NCBI GenBank assembly: GCA_016784545.1 | Contig: JADHUM010000004.1 | Coordinates: forward strand, 1 to 64,000 | Length of the DNA: 64,000 bases | Reading direction: 5' to 3' | Source: Candidatus Neomarinimicrobiota bacterium | GTDB lineage: Bacteria > Fidelibacterota > UBA8477 > JABMPR01 | Part shown: positions 25,552 to 35,233 of the stretch, piece after piece | Layout: every line of letters begins with the position of its first letter | How positions within the stretch are numbered: the first letter of the stretch is position 1 | Made by a program: the position numbers and the translations under genes | The notes under the pieces: generated by a model | What the model saw: only the letters and a program-made list of their open reading frames with translations | What the model was told of the DNA's origin: nothing | Database searches by the model: none

Positions 25552-25630
25552 CCCTTACCTTTTTGACGTTATCCTAAGGTGGGTAAGGGTTTACGCCCAC
25601 TTGAGCGATTCCGTGCAGGACATGCTCAAG
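25552..25630. other. Two hairpins in the HU leader
   Basis: CCCTTACC (25552-25559) pairs with GGTAAGGG (25582-25589), and CTTGAGC (25600-25606) with GCTCAAG (25624-25630). Neither is followed by a T-run, so they are not clear terminators. They lie 50-130 bases before the HU start and could be a leader structure or a binding site. Confidence 0.4.
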
Positions 25631-25680
25631 TCAACAGAACCGATAATATTTATTAATACAAAAAACAAGGAGGACACACT

Positions 25681-25953
25681 ATGAACAAAGCAGAATTGAT
25701 TGCAAAGATTGCCGATGACTCAGGAATCTCTAAAGTACAGGCTGAAAAAGCACTTGGTGCATTTACAGGCGCTGTTACAGATTCACTAAAAGCCGGTAAC
25801 AAAATTGCTTTAGTTGGCTTCGGTACTTTCGATGTATCAGCTCGTGCAGCCAGAGTTGCTCGTAACCCTCGTACAGGTGAACCGATCAATGTTCCTGCAA
25901 TGAACGTTCCTCGTTTTAAAGCTGGTAAAGGTTTGAAAGACTCCGTCAACTAG
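25681..25953 (+). CDS. hup: HU-family DNA-binding protein
   Basis: A 90-residue nucleoid protein. MNKAELIAKIADDSGISKVQAEKAL is the N-terminal helical dimer interface and VGFGTFDVSARAARVARNPRTGE is the beta-arm with the RNPRTG DNA-contact motif, ending in RFKAGKGLKDSVN. Length is standard. It binds and bends DNA non-specifically. AAGGAGG lies ahead of the ATG. The gene stands alone, with a strong terminator 26 bases downstream. Confidence 0.97.
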   Translation: MNKAELIAKIADDSGISKVQAEKALGAFTGAVTDSLKAGNKIALVGFGTFDVSARAARVARNPRTGEPINVPAMNVPRFKAGKGLKDSVN

Positions 25954-25979
25954 AACTCTTTGCTATACATCAATTAGAA

Positions 25980-26008
25980 AAAGGGCGTGTTAATTCACGC
26001 CCTTTTTT
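25980..26008 (+). terminator. Rho-independent terminator after HU
   Basis: AAAGGGCGTG (25980-25989), loop TTAATT, CACGCCCTTT (25996-26005), then further T residues. Ten-base perfect stem with a T-run. It ends the HU transcript and lies 18 bases before the alanine racemase start. Confidence 0.92.
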
Positions 26009-26026
26009 GATTGGGAGAATGAACTC

Positions 26027-27103
26027 ATGGAAGCCATCTGTCAAGTATCTCTTGATGCCATCACTAAAAATTTTAGCTATTTCCAAAAAAGAGCAATTCC
26101 AGGACATGTCATCCCTGTCGTGAAGGCGAATGCTTATGGGCATGGAGCGTTGGCAATCGCACATCATCTGCATGCCACCCGGGGTGTTAATACTTTTGCC
26201 GTTGCCACACTGGAAGAAGCTCAGGAACTGGCTGCAGAATTTCATGAAATATCCATTTTAATTTTCAGTAGAGTATTTCCAACGGAGCTTGCGTCTGTAC
26301 CAGAGAATGCAATCCTTAGCGTGGGATCAATGGATGATGCCAGGGCATTGTCTAATAGTTCCATGGGTAGTATCAGGGTTCACCTGAATGTTAATACTGG
26401 CATGAACCGGCTAGGTCTCACTTTCGAGGAAGTTTTAGACCTTTTTGGGGATGCTGGGTCCAATTTGCAGATAGAAGGCGTGTATAGCCATTTCTCGTCG
26501 TCAGATACAGCCTCAGAATTGGTTTATGACCGGCAAAACAGTGATTTCAAGAAACTGGTTGAAAAATTGCATGGCAATGGATTTACAGGGATGATTCACA
26601 TTGCCAATAGTGCAGGTAGCTTACACGATGGACAGGAACCATTTGACGCGCTGCGTCTTGGTATCGGTCTTTATGGTTATGATACCTCACCCAAGGGAGA
26701 TCACCAGGCTTACCTCAAACCTGCCATGACAGTCAAGGCTCCCCTTATTCGTGTGGCTCGTATTAGGGCTGGTGAATCAGTGAGCTATGCCGAAAAATGG
26801 CAATCTTCAGTAGATACAAATATAGGTACCCTCCGTATTGGATATGCAGACGGCTACACCAGGGCATTGTCCAACAGGGGAGTGGTCTCCTACAAAGAAA
26901 AGAGCTATCCTGTGATTGGTACAGTCACCATGGATCATATTATAATTGACCTCGGTCAAGATGAACCACAAACAGGTGAAATGTTTGTCGTCATGGGCGG
27001 AGAGAATCCAAAAGTTCAGGTCAATGCCATTTCCAAAATACTAGATACCATACCCTACGAGATTTGCTGTGCGATTTCACCGCGAGTGAGACGCCTTTAT
27101 TAG
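26027..27103 (+). CDS. alr: Alanine racemase
   Basis: A 358-residue PLP enzyme that makes D-alanine for peptidoglycan. The N-terminal barrel has the Schiff-base Lys in VVKANAYGHG (about residue 34), and HLNVNTGMNRLG, VYSHFSSSD and HIANSAGSL follow. The second domain holds the catalytic Tyr (VSYAEKW; usually VSYG) and GTVTMDHIIID, where many relatives have GRVxMDQ, and ends in PRVRRLY. Length is normal. GGGAGAATGA lies before the ATG. It precedes a cell-wall turnover island, which is consistent in theme. Confidence 0.94.
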   Translation: MEAICQVSLDAITKNFSYFQKRAIPGHVIPVVKANAYGHGALAIAHHLHATRGVNTFAVATLEEAQELAAEFHEISILIFSRVFPTELASVPENAILSVGSMDDARALSNSSMGSIRVHLNVNTGMNRLGLTFEEVLDLFGDAGSNLQIEGVYSHFSSSDTASELVYDRQNSDFKKLVEKLHGNGFTGMIHIANSAGSLHDGQEPFDALRLGIGLYGYDTSPKGDHQAYLKPAMTVKAPLIRVARIRAGESVSYAEKWQSSVDTNIGTLRIGYADGYTRALSNRGVVSYKEKSYPVIGTVTMDHIIIDLGQDEPQTGEMFVVMGGENPKVQVNAISKILDTIPYEICCAISPRVRRLY

Positions 27104-27398
27104 ATATATTGACAGTCGAATATTGGCTGTTTAGCTGCATGATTCAAATGCGTGACTTCTTCATTTAATTCCTGTGGAAACAATGAATTCGATCAAGTTA
27201 TTCTGAAAATAAATTATATTCTCAGAATAATTAACCTGTTTGTTCAGATATTTTACTAATTCCACGGTTCTACCATAAAAAATGGTTGAATTTGCTGAAA
27301 TATTTCTTAACTCCATGCCTGCATCAAGGTTTAGAAATGCCTGATTTTGATGGTCTTTTTATTATGCCTTCTGTCCAAGAATGCAAAAGGAGTTTAGC

Positions 27399-28862
27399 GT
27401 GAATATATTAGTGATTAGTGGAGAGCAAACCCACGAACTCGTCGACTACGGGAAAACTTTTCCCGACTCTAGAATTGATATCGTGAACTCAGCAGATTTA
27501 ACATCCAAGTCATTAAGTGAAAAACTTCTTAGCTTTTCCGGCGAATCGCTGCTCCTCATAGATGCTCGCAGTGAAAAAATTGAATTCAAACAATCTGCAG
27601 TTGAATTGTATGAGCTCGTCGCTGAAACATCTGATGATTGGTCACTTATTTACGCAGACTATGAAGTTGATGACAATGGACAGCTCAGTGATGAACATTT
27701 ATTGGATCACCATATTGGTCGAGTCCGCGACAATACAGACTATGGAAAGGCCTGGGTACTCAATCTTGAGAAATTGAGGGATGTGCTCCCATTAGCTGAT
27801 TCTACCAAGCAGCATTTTTTCTATGAATTACGATTGCGTCTTAGTGAGGTGGGGGAATTGGTTCACATTGCCAATCGTTATGCAGGTTCTCCATATCGGA
27901 TCAATAAAGCTGTGGGGGAGCAAAATGTTTTTGACTACCTCCTGGCCAGCAAAGAATCCCAGTTAGAGCTTGAGCAGATTGTTACCGATCATCTTAAAAG
28001 AATAAATGCTTATCTTGCGCCGGGAGCCCACTATTCACCTGTCCTGTATGCTGAAAAACAATACGAATTAACTGCCAGTATTATTATTCCCGTTAACAAT
28101 CGACCTGAGTTTATTGGGTCAGCTATCGAATCAATTCTGGCACAAACGGTGCAGGATATTGAAGTCATAGTAGTCGTGAATGGTGGCGAAACAGATCCAA
28201 CAATTCCTGCAGTTCAGAAATATCAACCTGGTGGAAATAAATACTCCTCAGACAAACCTGCTGTTCATCTGGTTGTTTTGGATATTAATAATATCGGACT
28301 TTGCCTGAATACAGGTTTAAGACGAGCAAAAGGAAAATTTTACGTCCAATTAGATTCTGATGATCAGCTAATTGAAGATGCTGTGGAAAAAGTTACTCAG
28401 GTCTATGCTTCAGACGATACCATAGCCATGGTTATTGGTTCATATGAAGTCTGGGAGAAAGATTCAGCTTCTGGTGAAATCACCCGGATGGATTCCATCC
28501 CAGTGGTCACACATGGAGAGTGGACTGAAGAAAATGGTCGCAATAATTTACTTCGTATTAATGGTGCAGGGGCACCACGATCATTCTACATTGAGGCTGC
28601 CAGAGATATTGGTTTCCTCGATATGAATACATCGCCCTATGCTAGAAATTATGGTGAGGACTACGATTTTGTATCCCGGATGAGTGAATATCATCGCATT
28701 GGTCGCGTATGGGATCCGATTTATAAAGTGATCAGACACGGTGGCGGCACGGATCACAATATTGATCGTGCTACTGTTGACCGGAATGACAATGCTAAAG
28801 ATGAAATGCGTCGTGAAGCTATTTACAGACGTCAAATTATAAACGAGGTTGCAAATGGATGA
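27399..28862 (+). CDS. Glycosyltransferase family 2 with N-terminal extension
   Basis: A 487-residue cytoplasmic or membrane-associated glycosyltransferase. A GT-A domain starts near residue 225 with LTASIIIPVNNRPEFIGSAI, then ESILAQTVQDIEVIVVVNGG, the DxD metal motif in YVQLDSDDQL, and an acceptor part with NYGEDYDFVSRMSEYHRIGR. The N-terminal 220 residues have no family I recognise. GTG at 27399 has AAGGAG 6 bases upstream; an ATG 18 bases earlier lies before that site. It overlaps the kinase gene by 8 bases. The 276-base gap before it has only a weak ATTCTGA/TCAGAAT dyad near 27200-27238. Confidence 0.85.
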   Translation: MNILVISGEQTHELVDYGKTFPDSRIDIVNSADLTSKSLSEKLLSFSGESLLLIDARSEKIEFKQSAVELYELVAETSDDWSLIYADYEVDDNGQLSDEHLLDHHIGRVRDNTDYGKAWVLNLEKLRDVLPLADSTKQHFFYELRLRLSEVGELVHIANRYAGSPYRINKAVGEQNVFDYLLASKESQLELEQIVTDHLKRINAYLAPGAHYSPVLYAEKQYELTASIIIPVNNRPEFIGSAIESILAQTVQDIEVIVVVNGGETDPTIPAVQKYQPGGNKYSSDKPAVHLVVLDINNIGLCLNTGLRRAKGKFYVQLDSDDQLIEDAVEKVTQVYASDDTIAMVIGSYEVWEKDSASGEITRMDSIPVVTHGEWTEENGRNNLLRINGAGAPRSFYIEAARDIGFLDMNTSPYARNYGEDYDFVSRMSEYHRIGRVWDPIYKVIRHGGGTDHNIDRATVDRNDNAKDEMRREAIYRRQIINEVANG

Positions 28863-30048
28863 AATTGTGCTCATTGGAATTGACGGCGGGGCTTCCAAAG
28901 TCCTGGTTCATAAAGTTGACATCCTGATTAACCCCATGCGTTTTGTCGCATTGAAGCCCTTTATTGAAGTGGCTTATAGCACCTCAGACTCATACAGCCC
29001 TAAATTCAAGCCCATCGCCCTGTCCCGCCAGCTAAAGGAGCACAATAGTGGAAGTGTTGTGCAAACCAAGGCTGAGTCTGCTCAGGAAACTGCATTTATC
29101 GATAGTTTTTCGAAAGCCATTCGCACCATTCTTGGAGACAATGTTACCCAGGATATAGTTCTGGGAATCGGCCTGCCAGGTCTCAAAACCAAAAATGGGC
29201 GTGGCATTTCAGCCATGGCAAATGGTCCACGCATGCCAAAATTCCTGGACAAACTTGAGAAAACCCTGAAAAAAGAGGGCTATTCCACTCTCCATCCGAT
29301 TCAGATTATCGGTAGTGATGCCGATTATTGTGGTCTCGGAGAACAATGGGGAGATGATGGTGGAATGCGCGGGGTTAAATCGGCTTACTATTTCGGTGTA
29401 GGCACTGGTATTGCAGATGCCATGTTGTTAAATGGTAAAAATGTTGCCTTTGATGCATGCAAATCCTGGATTGCAAAAACCTGGGAGATGATGGCAAATG
29501 AGGAAGAGAGTTATGAGAATTTGCTCTCTGCAAAGGGGATTCAATCCCGCTATGCTGCACTTACAGAAACAACTGTGGAAGATTTAGATAAAGCTGAGAT
29601 TTTCCCCTGGCAAATCTATGATCGTGCACTTGCTGGCGAAGAAGCTGCTCTTGAGATCGTTGGAAGTACTGCCCAGGCCTTGTCTGAGTTATTATTCCAT
29701 CGCATCCAGACCCTTGCCCTGGGAGCTCCAGAAACTCTGCTCCGGGATGCTGACAGAACGCTGGAAATAGAACACGATCATGTCGGTGAAGTATTTGAGC
29801 GGATTGTTATAGGACAACGCCTGGGAGATATCTGGGAGTTTAAGAAATTCACACCACTCCTGCTTGACCCCGTGAATGAAAAATTAGGTCGTATGATTCA
29901 TTCCTCAGCTTTACCAGCTGAAGTGAAGTCACAATACCTGACCAAAACCAACCGTCTGAGGGATGACTTAATCATTCATTCTGAATTGAGACATGCCCCT
30001 GCCTTAGGAGCTGCCGTCGATGCCTATCTCGAGTGGATTGAACAGTGA
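28855..30048 (+). CDS. ASKHA-family kinase (BadF/N-acetylhexosamine kinase-like)
   Basis: A 397-residue ATPase-fold protein. The phosphate-1 loop is IGIDGGASKVLVHKV, the second loop YYFGVGTGIADAMLL, with GIGLPGLKTKNGRG and IIGSDADYCGLGEQW between. The last part (HAPALGAAVDAYLEW) is the adenosine end of the fold. BadF-type and ROK-type amino-sugar kinases share this layout; given the cell-wall enzymes that follow, phosphorylation of N-acetylmuramic acid or N-acetylglucosamine is the likely role, by inference. GAGG lies 6 bases ahead of the ATG. The start is inside the glycosyltransferase gene. Confidence 0.78.
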   Translation: MDEIVLIGIDGGASKVLVHKVDILINPMRFVALKPFIEVAYSTSDSYSPKFKPIALSRQLKEHNSGSVVQTKAESAQETAFIDSFSKAIRTILGDNVTQDIVLGIGLPGLKTKNGRGISAMANGPRMPKFLDKLEKTLKKEGYSTLHPIQIIGSDADYCGLGEQWGDDGGMRGVKSAYYFGVGTGIADAMLLNGKNVAFDACKSWIAKTWEMMANEEESYENLLSAKGIQSRYAALTETTVEDLDKAEIFPWQIYDRALAGEEAALEIVGSTAQALSELLFHRIQTLALGAPETLLRDADRTLEIEHDHVGEVFERIVIGQRLGDIWEFKKFTPLLLDPVNEKLGRMIHSSALPAEVKSQYLTKTNRLRDDLIIHSELRHAPALGAAVDAYLEWIEQ

Positions 30049-31324
30049 GATAATCCGTGTAGGAATTGTTCTACCTGAAGATCAAATCCAGGAAATTACC
30101 ATATCCTGGTCTCCCGAGCTTGAGCTCGAATCAAATGTTCCAGATTTAATAGCTGCTCAAAGTATTTCCCTGCTTGTTGCGAATGATGGTATTTCCCTCA
30201 AGAATTTTCCCACAATTTCGACCCAATCCACAATCACCCTCGTCTGCCCTGATCAGGTTGTGTCTCTATCAACAAACTATGGATTCCATATAAAATCTGT
30301 GGTGGCAGGTCGCGGCTTCCATTGGGAAAAGAGGATTGAAGTTGAGCTACCAGGAAAACTCGAAATTTCCGTACAGGATGGCTCGCTTAAAGTGATCAAC
30401 TTTGTTGATGTTGAAGCTTATGTGGCCTGCGTGGCAACTTCAGAAATGGGATCAGAAGCTCCAGCAGATCTTCTGGCAGCTCAAACTGTGGTAGCCCGCT
30501 GTTGGTCGTTGGCGCTAGCCGAAGCCAAACATCTCTCCGATGGGTATGATGTCTGCAATGACGATTGCTGTCAACGCTATCAGGGTACAAGTTATTTGAC
30601 GAATCACTCACTCAAGGCTGCCATCGAAACCCGTGGTGAAGTTTTGGTCTATGACGAAAAAGTCATTGATGCCCGCTACTCGAAGAATTGTGGGGGAATG
30701 GTAGAAGCATATGATACCGTTTGGGAGGGAGGCAAGGTGCCTTACCTCATCCCTCTGTGGGATGGTCCCAGGCAAAAACCTGGGTATGCTGTTGATGACT
30801 TTGAAAAACATTACGCCTACGATGAGGCATATTGTTCTTCAAAGAGATTTGAAAATGTCAATCTGGCTGGAATGCTGGGGAAGGTAGATGTTTCCGGGAG
30901 TTATTATCGTTGGGAACAGGTCATGACCAAAGCTGATATCCTGAAAAATTTGGAAAAATATACTGGGCTAATCTGGTCCAGCATTGATGATATACGCATC
31001 ATGGAACGTGGACCCAGTAGCCGGATCAAATACTTATTTCTCGTCGGTACAGATGAAAACGGCGGTTTGGTAGAACAAATGGTGAAATCAGAATATGGTA
31101 TTCGCCAAATGTTTAGTGACTCATTTCTCTATTCGTCGGCTTTTGTTATTAAGAATGCAGAAAGCCTGGGGGAGGATGATCATGTGGTTTTAAGAGGGGT
31201 CGGTTGGGGGCATGGCGTTGGTTTGTGTCAGATGGGGGCCCTGGGAATGGCCCTGGAACACATCGGATACAAAGATATTCTAAAACATTATTATCCTGGA
31301 TCAAGGCTGGCTTCACTTAAATAG
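30038..31324 (+). CDS. SpoIID/LytB-type lytic transglycosylase
   Basis: A protein of about 428 residues with a SpoIID domain. The catalytic-Glu region is VDVEAYVACVATSEMGSEAP and LLAAQTVVARCWSLA; the Cys pair in DVCNDDCCQRYQG and the KNCGGM segment follow, and the C-terminal signature is GWGHGVGLCQMGALGMA. In sporulators SpoIID cleaves glycan strands lacking stem peptides. Here there is no clear signal peptide, which is odd for a wall enzyme; start could be TTG at 30038 or ATG at 30020, both inside the kinase gene. It is followed by NamZ genes. Confidence 0.83.
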   Translation: MNSEIIRVGIVLPEDQIQEITISWSPELELESNVPDLIAAQSISLLVANDGISLKNFPTISTQSTITLVCPDQVVSLSTNYGFHIKSVVAGRGFHWEKRIEVELPGKLEISVQDGSLKVINFVDVEAYVACVATSEMGSEAPADLLAAQTVVARCWSLALAEAKHLSDGYDVCNDDCCQRYQGTSYLTNHSLKAAIETRGEVLVYDEKVIDARYSKNCGGMVEAYDTVWEGGKVPYLIPLWDGPRQKPGYAVDDFEKHYAYDEAYCSSKRFENVNLAGMLGKVDVSGSYYRWEQVMTKADILKNLEKYTGLIWSSIDDIRIMERGPSSRIKYLFLVGTDENGGLVEQMVKSEYGIRQMFSDSFLYSSAFVIKNAESLGEDDHVVLRGVGWGHGVGLCQMGALGMALEHIGYKDILKHYYPGSRLASLK

Positions 31325-31395
31325 TTGGTCCCGGTTTCTACCCTGGAAGAAGACCCTCCAGATTCTAAGCTTTTTTTAAGGATTCACCCAATTAG

Positions 31396-31410
31396 ACAAG
31401 AACTTCTTGT
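31396..31410. promoter_or_regulatory. Perfect 15-bp dyad before the first NamZ gene
   Basis: ACAAGAACTTCTTGT, two 7-base arms around one base, in the 146-base gap between the SpoIID-type gene and the first NamZ gene. It is a plausible operator for a regulator encoded elsewhere. No protein in the window can be tied to it. Confidence 0.45.
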
Positions 31411-31470
31411 TTTGTGTTGGTAAATGCTTTTAACTAACCTAGTTTAAATCAACAACCCGGAGTATGACTT

Positions 31471-32766
31471 ATGCAACACCCAGACATTTCTCTTAGAAGA
31501 CGAATCACAATTGCAGGCATCTTATTGATGCTAATTCTTCAATCCTGTGTGAGCGTAGCACCACATGATATGATTGAGATGCCGCCAGTTCAAATCAAGC
31601 CCCAACTGCCATCAGATATTGTCAAATCCGGTCTTGAAGTCTTTATTGAAAGTCGCGCCTGGGACAATAATTTGAAATATGGTCTTCTGGCAAATCAAAG
31701 CTGTGTGGATAGAAATCTGGTTCATGGTGTACAACTGCTTCCTGAATATATCAATTTGGTCCTCATTATGTCACCTGAACACGGATTGTTCGGTGCTGAA
31801 AATGGGGGAGATCTCATCGGTGAAGAAATTGAACCCAGTTCCGGAATCAGAGCTGTCACCACCTATCGGCAGGGGCAAGAGGCCATTAACGAGATGGTTG
31901 CCGATCTGGATGTGATCCTTTTCGATATTCAAGATATTGGTATCCGATCCTATACCTTTGTCTATTCAATGTCTTATATCATGAAGGCCGCTGCAGCCAA
32001 AGGAAAAAAAGTCATCATTCTGGATCGCCCAAATCCTATTAACGGGATGCAGATGGAAGGCAACATTCTCAGACCAAAATTTGCAAGTGGTGTCGGTCGA
32101 TATCCGATCCCATATCGTCATGGAATGACTACTGGTGAGCTGGCCTTGCTCTTCAATACCGAGTTTGGGATCAATTGTGATCTTGAAGTCGTCAAAATGG
32201 AAGGCTGGACCCGGGACATGTGGTTTGAAGAAACTGGTCTGCCATGGGTTCCAACCTCCCCCCATGTGCCAGATGCATCCACTATTCTTCCCATGATTTC
32301 AACCGGTACTTATGGCGAATTACATGTTCTATCTGAAGGAGTGGGAGTAACCATCCCCTTTGAATTTGCAGGTGGACCCTGGATAACTAACCCCCACGAA
32401 TTTGCTGAGGCGTTGAAAGCAAGGGTTGGGGGGGGCATCATCTTTCGCCCGACCTTTGTGAAACCCTATTATGGCCGCTTTAAAGGCCAGGTTTGCGGTG
32501 GGGTCCAACTTTATGTCAGTGATCGTGAACTTTACAAACCCTATTTGGTTGGGTTGCAAATTATGGCCGTTCATCAGGAGTTATATCCTGAGGTTGATCT
32601 CTTCGCCAATGAAGGCCGCTGGAGTATGTTCAACAAGGTCATGGGTGATGATCAAATCAAAGAAGACATTCAGGCCGGTAAAGATCCATTGGAGATGGAG
32701 GTAGGCTGGCTGGAAGACCTAAACAAATTTGCAGAAATGCGCAAAGCATACCTTTTATACAATTAA
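31471..32766 (+). CDS. namZ: NamZ-family (DUF1343) exo-beta-N-acetylmuramidase-like lipoprotein
   Basis: A 431-residue lipoprotein. Lipobox LILQSC follows an N-terminal hydrophobic helix. The DUF1343 core shows the family blocks: GLLANQSCVDR, MSPEHGLFGAENGG, VILFDIQDIGIRSYTFVYSM, ILDRPNPINGMQMEG, PIPYRHGMTTGELA and WVPTSPHVPD. Characterised NamZ enzymes release N-acetylmuramic acid from the non-reducing ends of peptidoglycan. It is a more divergent member than the second copy (35234-36556): for instance PEHGLFG instead of PEHGFRG and no LLEGVRINEGRGT-like segment but HVLSEGVGVT. AACCCGGAG lies upstream of the ATG. Confidence 0.87.
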   Translation: MQHPDISLRRRITIAGILLMLILQSCVSVAPHDMIEMPPVQIKPQLPSDIVKSGLEVFIESRAWDNNLKYGLLANQSCVDRNLVHGVQLLPEYINLVLIMSPEHGLFGAENGGDLIGEEIEPSSGIRAVTTYRQGQEAINEMVADLDVILFDIQDIGIRSYTFVYSMSYIMKAAAAKGKKVIILDRPNPINGMQMEGNILRPKFASGVGRYPIPYRHGMTTGELALLFNTEFGINCDLEVVKMEGWTRDMWFEETGLPWVPTSPHVPDASTILPMISTGTYGELHVLSEGVGVTIPFEFAGGPWITNPHEFAEALKARVGGGIIFRPTFVKPYYGRFKGQVCGGVQLYVSDRELYKPYLVGLQIMAVHQELYPEVDLFANEGRWSMFNKVMGDDQIKEDIQAGKDPLEMEVGWLEDLNKFAEMRKAYLLYN

Positions 32767-32786
32767 CCCATTCCTGAGGTGACCTT

Positions 32787-35225
32787 ATCTTAAGCAATTT
32801 ACGTCGTGCTATCGGGGTTCTTATTATCCTGAGTTCATTCCTCTATAGTCAGGATATGCTGGAAAAAACCCACGCTGCTCATGTTGCTCAATTTGGTAAT
32901 GTTGACATCGATCAGGAAGGTGGATTTACAGGATATCCCCGAGATCTGATACCCCGCAATGCATTACGGGATCCCAGCCATGTTGTTTTTGGATACCATC
33001 CCTATTGGAACGGCACCGCCTGGGAAAACTATGTCTATGATATTCTAAGTCATGTCGCCTGGTTTGGATTGAACATGGGAAATGATGGCGAAATTACCAA
33101 TGCCCACGGCTGGCCCGTAAATGGTCTTGTTGATCTGGCCCATAGTCATGGTGTAAAGGTTATTGTCACTGTAACCAATTTTGATAATGCAGGTATTGGA
33201 ACCCTGCTTGGCAATCCTGCCTATCGCCAGACTGCCATTGACAATCTCATATCAAGGGTGATACAGGGCAATGCTGATGGGGTAAATATAGATTTTGAAT
33301 TTGTGCCCTCAAGCGCTACTACCAATTTCAACACCTTTATTCATGATCTCACCCAGGCTTTCCATGATCAGATTCCCGGATCTGAAGTAAGCATTGCCAT
33401 GCCCTCTGTGGATTGGTCCAATGCCTATGACTATAACTATCTATCTGATAATTGTGATGGTCTCATGATCATGGCTTATGGGTACTATTGGTCCGGTAGT
33501 TCCCATGCAGGTCCTAATTCACCACTAAATAGTGGCCTGTCAAGCTGGTATATCAGTCGTACGATTGAGGACTATCTGACAAAGACAGGGGATGATGGTT
33601 CACAACTCATTCTGGGGCTTCCCTGGTACGGTAGAGATTGGCAGGTAACCAGCACTGTTATCAATGCACCTGTGGTTGAAAATACTACCGGCTCATCGAT
33701 TTTGTATCCTGCTGCCGAGGCCAGTGCCCAAGCCTATGGAAAACAGTATCACAGTGGCGTAGCAGCAGCCTGGTACAATTACAATAATGGACAACAACAT
33801 CAGGTCTGGTATGATGATTCCCTCAGTCTGGCCACAAAGTATCAATATGCAGTTGATCAGGAGATCAAGGGAATTGGTATCTGGGCGCTGGGGTATGATG
33901 GAGAGCGTCCTGAAATATGGGGCGGGCTCAGCAATATATTTGGTGCCACAGCACCACCCCAAACCTCCAGGTATTTCACAGTCAGGAATCTGGGGAATGG
34001 CACCGTTGCCGTGCATTGTGCACAATCACTTTTTACCGATAAGTATGAAGTGTTTGCCAGTGCAGATGGTGAGGAGTATACCCTGGTGGACAGTTCAGAA
34101 ACACAGGATATCCTGGTCTCCAATCTCTGGGAAGGACAGGTTGTCTATCTGAGGGTGAGAAATTCAAATAGTTATGGAAGCAGTGAGCTCTCTGAAGTAC
34201 TTGCCACCACAGTCGATATACAACACGAATCAAATGTGCTTATCGTTCAGGGTTTTGAGCGAACATCAGGCACTGTAAACAATTTTGACTATATCATCCA
34301 ACATGGTTCTGCAATTCAAGCCAGCGGTCGAGCATTTGACGCAGCTAGTAATGATGCGGTAGAAGTCAATGCCATTGATCTGTCGGCGTATGCCATTGTG
34401 GATTGGATAAGTGGGGAAGAAGCCACACAGACAGTATCATTCTCACCAACAGAACAGACTCGTATCAAAGATTATCTTGAACAGGGTGGTCGATTATTTA
34501 TTTCTGGTTCTGAGATTGGCTGGGATCTTCAAGCAAATGGCAGTGAAAGTGATATAAGCTTTTATCATAATTATTTCAAAGCCGATCACATTACTGATGA
34601 TGCCCAATCCTATGCGATTTCAGGTCAATCCGAGGGCATTTTTTCAGGGATGACAGGAGTTACCTTTGATAACGGATTGCATGGGACCTATGATGTTGAC
34701 TATCCAGATGGCATTAAGCCATATGCTGGATCGCTGAGCAACCTTCACTATGATGGATCTGATTATCAAAGTCTGGGAGGCGCTGGCATTCAATACATTG
34801 GGAGTTTTGGTGGAAGTTCAGCTTTAGGTGGAATTGTGTATCTTGGCTTTGGATTTGAGACCATTTATCCTGAAAGCGCTCGTACCGATGTGATGTCTGC
34901 AATTCTGGATTACCTGGAGATTTCCGTCCATGTGGATGTCCCTACCCAGTACCCTGTTCACTTTCAAGTTTCACAGGCCTATCCCAACCCATTTAACGGG
35001 TCCTTTGCAATTGATGTACACATCCCTGAAGCGACTGCCCTGACCCTAAGCCTTTATACTTTGAAGGGGCAATTGGTCAGACGCGTTGAGCAAAAGGTTC
35101 ATGCCGGGTCAAATCATATTATATTAGCTGGTCTTAACACTTCAAATGCCAGCTCAGGTGTGTATATCCTTAAGGTTGAAAATGGAACCCAGTTTTATAC
35201 ACAACGTGTTACCTACTTGAAATAG
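32787..35225 (+). CDS. Secreted GH18 glycosidase with type IX sorting domain
   Basis: About 812 residues. The first ATG in frame is at 32856, but the open frame extends to 32778 and the preceding codons encode a good signal peptide (LSNLRRAIGVLIILSSFLYSQ). With GAGGTG at 32776-32781, translation would begin near the ATC at 32787, a non-standard start; I annotate that and flag it. Residues 65-390 are a GH18 barrel with the catalytic motif GVNIDFEF (Asn in place of the first inner Asp) and GLPWYGRDW, and MIMAYGYYWSG. A fibronectin-like part, a ThuA-like segment and the sorting domain (QAYPNPFNGSF, residues 726-812) follow. GH18 enzymes cut chitin or peptidoglycan beta-1,4 bonds. Confidence 0.85.
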   Translation: MLSNLRRAIGVLIILSSFLYSQDMLEKTHAAHVAQFGNVDIDQEGGFTGYPRDLIPRNALRDPSHVVFGYHPYWNGTAWENYVYDILSHVAWFGLNMGNDGEITNAHGWPVNGLVDLAHSHGVKVIVTVTNFDNAGIGTLLGNPAYRQTAIDNLISRVIQGNADGVNIDFEFVPSSATTNFNTFIHDLTQAFHDQIPGSEVSIAMPSVDWSNAYDYNYLSDNCDGLMIMAYGYYWSGSSHAGPNSPLNSGLSSWYISRTIEDYLTKTGDDGSQLILGLPWYGRDWQVTSTVINAPVVENTTGSSILYPAAEASAQAYGKQYHSGVAAAWYNYNNGQQHQVWYDDSLSLATKYQYAVDQEIKGIGIWALGYDGERPEIWGGLSNIFGATAPPQTSRYFTVRNLGNGTVAVHCAQSLFTDKYEVFASADGEEYTLVDSSETQDILVSNLWEGQVVYLRVRNSNSYGSSELSEVLATTVDIQHESNVLIVQGFERTSGTVNNFDYIIQHGSAIQASGRAFDAASNDAVEVNAIDLSAYAIVDWISGEEATQTVSFSPTEQTRIKDYLEQGGRLFISGSEIGWDLQANGSESDISFYHNYFKADHITDDAQSYAISGQSEGIFSGMTGVTFDNGLHGTYDVDYPDGIKPYAGSLSNLHYDGSDYQSLGGAGIQYIGSFGGSSALGGIVYLGFGFETIYPESARTDVMSAILDYLEISVHVDVPTQYPVHFQVSQAYPNPFNGSFAIDVHIPEATALTLSLYTLKGQLVRRVEQKVHAGSNHIILAGLNTSNASSGVYILKVENGTQFYTQRVTYLK

Positions 35226-35233
35226 GAGCTAAA

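Noticed and set aside
32856-35225. GH18 start at the first ATG (32856)
   Set aside because: This start would remove the signal peptide from a protein that ends in a secretion sorting domain.
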